From the NCBI GenBank assembly GCA_900553015.1, contig USBY01000042.1, forward strand, positions 1 to 6,568: 6,568 nucleotides of DNA. Direction: 5' to 3'. The notes below the pieces were generated by a model. That model did no database searches and had not been told where the DNA came from. It saw only the letters and a list, made by a program, of their open reading frames with translations. Each line of letters starts with the position of its first letter. The stretch's first letter is position 1. The translations under genes and the position numbers were made by a program. Shown one piece after another: positions 4,995-6,568 of the stretch. This DNA is from an uncultured Clostridium sp. Its GTDB lineage: Bacteria; Bacillota; Clostridia; TANB77; CAG-508.

Positions 4995-6568
4995 TGATAA
5001 TGATACAATGAATGATATTGTATTAAATAGCAGTATAAAAGGAAGAAACTATGTAGGAGGAATTACAGGATATTATGATGAAAGTAAAACTCAAATTAAA
5101 TATAATAGAGTGGAAAATACAGAAATATCAGGAAGTGAAACTTTTATAGGAGGTATAGTCGGATATACTGCTGCTAACATTAATTTTAATTATAGTATTA
5201 ATTGCACAGTAACAGGTCAAAAATCAGTTGGAGGATTGATTGGCGGAATAGAAAAAGGAGAGGTTTATAAAAACTATACAAATAATACTATAATTGCAAA
5301 AGAAAATGCAGGAGGAATAATTGGATATCTAGATAATTCTAAAATGACAGACCAAATATATATAATAAAAGTATTTTATAATTATATTGCAAATAGTACG
5401 ATTAATGCAGACACAAATGTTGGTGGCTTGATAGGAAACTTATATAAAGAATTATATTCGGTAGAAGATTACTATAGTAATTATGCACAAGTCGATTTGG
5501 TAAGTAATAATATAGATACAAGTTCATTGGGAATCGGAGGAATGCAAAATCAAAATGTAAAACTAAAGAATTCATATTATTATAAATACTCTAGTATAAA
5601 TGGAGAAAATCCAAATGAAGAAAATGAATTATTTATTTCTGTAGAAAACTATTTAGATGAAAATGATTTAAAGCAGCAAACAACATATACATCAAAACTA
5701 AAATGGAGTGCAAATGACTGGAATTATACGATGCTTAAAAATAATAAATATCCAACGATAAATGATAGCAATTTATCAGGGCAAACAGGAATTGATTTAC
5801 CAAAAGATTCTGAACATATAATTGAAAGTGAGTACAGCTCTGTAGATACTCAAAGTATAGAGACTCAAGAAATTCCAGAGCAAACCTTTGAATACTCAGA
5901 AAAAACTATAGAAACATATAGTACGTATTCTTTAATAACTTCATCAGATGGAACTCAAGCTACAAGAAATACTAAATTGTATGTAAAAGATAATACTTTA
6001 TATGCAATACCATCAGTGATAAGTGCGAATGAAGCCTCTGAGGTTGTATCAGTAGTAAACAATCTAATAATAGACAGCTATAACGGAAAAGAATATGAAA
6101 CAGTATTAGGTTCAGATGGAAAAATATATGACCTAAAAGAACCAATAGAATATCCAGAAAACTTTGTAAACTCAGATATTGAAAGCATAGGAAATAATTT
6201 GAACTCTGATGTAAAAGAAGTAGAAGTTATTTACAAAAATGGAGATAAAATCAAGTTTAATTACCAAACAGGAGAAATAATATCTTCTTCAGAAGCCGAA
6301 GATGCAGAAAAGACAGGATTATTCGATTATCTAAAAACAAAGATATCAGAAATAGGAAATTCTAATTCTGGAGTATCACAAGAAATAAAGACTAAATATG
6401 AAGAAAGTAAGGAATTACAAACAAAATTAGAAGAAACATCAGTAGAAGAGGCAATAGAAAAACAAAATATTGCAAATTCAGAACAAGGTGTCACAACCAC
6501 CGAAAACAATGTAACTAATAACTCTCTAACAGAGAATAAATATATAAGTATGTACAACGAAGAGACAG
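4975..6568 (+). CDS. Giant GLUG-repeat surface protein, C-terminal part (continues off the right edge)
   Basis: Frame 1 is open from 4972 (after a TAG at 4969) to the last base: 531 complete codons from 4975 and no stop. It continues the third beta-helix exactly where frame 3 breaks: frame 3 gives YDYIG and frame 1 gives GIAGRSN, together the same turn pattern as the neighbours YVGGIAG and YVGGVAG. GLUG-like anchors follow at about 5050, 5143, 5224, 5305, 5416 and 5533. The helix closes with a Tyr-Pro tail at 5743-5802. After it come a Ser/Thr/Glu-rich linker, a beta-rich region (about 5971-6282) and a charged, probably helical stretch (about 6286-6480). An independent start is unlikely. The first in-frame ATG is at 5008, inside a repeat turn, and the nearest purine-rich stretch (GGAAGAAG, 4984-4991) ends 16 bases upstream, too far for a normal ribosome binding site. 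I read this as the rest of the upstream gene, not a separate gene. Confidence 0.87.
5803..5970 (+). other. Ser/Thr/Glu-rich linker after the beta-helix
   Basis: About 56 residues rich in Ser, Thr, Glu and Gln (for example DTQSIETQEIPEQTFEY) with no Gly-Gly anchors, following the IDLP end of helix 3. The composition is that of an extended or disordered linker between a repeat stalk and a C-terminal region. No motif is recognised. Confidence 0.5.
5971..6282 (+). other. Beta-rich C-terminal region of unknown family
   Basis: About 104 residues with alternating hydrophobic strands and turns: TKLYVKDNTLYAIPSVIS, then EYETVLGSDGKIYDL, then VKEVEVIYKNGDKIKFNY and QTGEII. The strand-Asn-Gly-Asp-strand turns suggest a small beta domain. 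I do not recognise the family. No HExxH, catalytic triad or sorting signal is visible. Confidence 0.45.
6286..6480 (+). other. Charged helical, possibly coiled-coil segment
   Basis: About 65 residues rich in Glu, Lys, Ser and Ala (SEAEDAEKTGLFDYLKTKIS, then KTKYEESKELQTKLEETS), with hydrophobics spaced at 3-4 residues around EIKTKYEESKELQTKLEE. A helix or short coiled coil is likely. A Thr/Asn-rich stretch follows to the window edge. The function is unknown. Confidence 0.4.

Larger units (their letters stand above)
4392..5440 (+). repeat. GLUG coil repeats, cluster 2 (about 13 copies)
   Basis: Anchor residues begin near 4392 (TGIIV), 4470 (YVGCIV), 4548 (YVGGII), 4629 (NVAGIV), 4710 (YVGGII), 4803 (YVGGIA), 4878 (YVGGVA), 4965 (YIGGIA if the extra base is removed), 5050 (YVGGIT), 5143 (FIGGIV), 5224 (SVGGLI), 5305 (NAGGII) and 5416 (NVGGLI). 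A weaker IGGM lies at 5533. Most spacings are 75-93 bases (25-31 residues per coil); the last step is 111. This cluster lacks the Cys-Tyr pair of cluster 1. Confidence 0.8.
4113..5802 (+). other. GLUG-motif beta-helix module 3 (longest, interrupted by the frameshift)
   Basis: The cap NYMLMNDIDF (4170 onward) matches the other two helices, but the next strand (VTMQELLTNNNETYTLKNIK) has lost the 'f.G.i.Gn.h' glycines seen in helices 1 and 2. About 13 coils follow from 4392 to 5440, roughly double the anchored coils of helix 2. The helix reads in frame 3 to 4973 and in frame 1 from 4975. It closes with NSYYYKY (5566 onward) and a Tyr-Pro tail (5743-5802) ending in IDLP, equivalent to ISLP and IEVP of the earlier helices. 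Confidence 0.75.

Noticed and set aside
5008..5010. ATG at 5008 as the start of an independent downstream gene
   Set aside because: It sits in the middle of a GLUG coil, the purine-rich stretch upstream is 16 bases away, and in-frame repeat sequence continues upstream of it to 4975.
3111..5440. CRISPR-like array, suggested by regularly spaced GTAGGAGG words
   Set aside because: The repeats are degenerate, lie in frame, vary in spacing by multiples of three and encode GLUG coils; there are no conserved direct repeats of CRISPR length.
4571..6557. Minus-strand reading frames at 4571-4765 and 6327-6557
   Set aside because: They are antisense shadows of the GLUG coils and the C-terminal helical stretch; their membrane-like look comes from the complement composition.
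1..6568. M26/Zmp zinc-protease catalytic domain
   Set aside because: The GLUG helices recall those peptidases, but none of the His residues I checked in either frame lies in an HExxH motif. A catalytic domain could only be outside the window.

Overview
The window lies entirely inside one very large, AT-rich protein gene on the + strand. Frame 3 is open from the left edge (position 3) to a TAA at 4992-4994. Frame 1 is open from 4972 to the right edge. The same repeat pattern runs across the junction, so these look like two halves of one gene split by a single extra base, most likely the C at 4974. Without that base the window encodes about 2,188 residues, and both the true start and the true stop lie outside it. 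There is no intergenic DNA, promoter, RNA gene, mobile element or CRISPR array, and I see no credible gene on the minus strand.

Organism: the DNA is strongly A+T biased with an A-rich coding strand. Arg is almost always AGA, Ile is very often ATA, and Trp is TGG with no in-frame TGA, so the standard bacterial code fits. This suggests a low-GC Bacillota (Clostridia-like, perhaps gut or rumen), but other low-GC bacteria cannot be excluded.

Layout: (1) 3-701, two tandem FN3/Ig-like domains. (2) 705-1178, a CBM-like beta-sandwich. (3) 1182-1436, a third FN3/Ig-like copy. (4) 1446-2438, a first, diverged parallel beta-helix. (5) 2439-2753, an Ig-like connector, then 2754-3821, a second beta-helix with clear GLUG motifs. 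(6) 3822-4112, a second copy of the Ig-like connector, then 4113-5802, a third and longest beta-helix with about 13 GLUG-like turns, interrupted by the frameshift. (7) 5803-6568, a Ser/Thr/Glu-rich linker, a small beta-rich region and a charged helical stretch running off the edge.

The architecture is that of a giant secreted or surface protein: an adhesin, or the repeat region of an M26/Zmp-like peptidase. No HExxH zinc-protease motif, LPXTG sorting signal or membrane segment is visible, so function cannot be settled here. The main points to follow up are the one-base frame break, the repeated [Ig connector + capped beta-helix] unit, and the shift in codon choice between connectors and helices.
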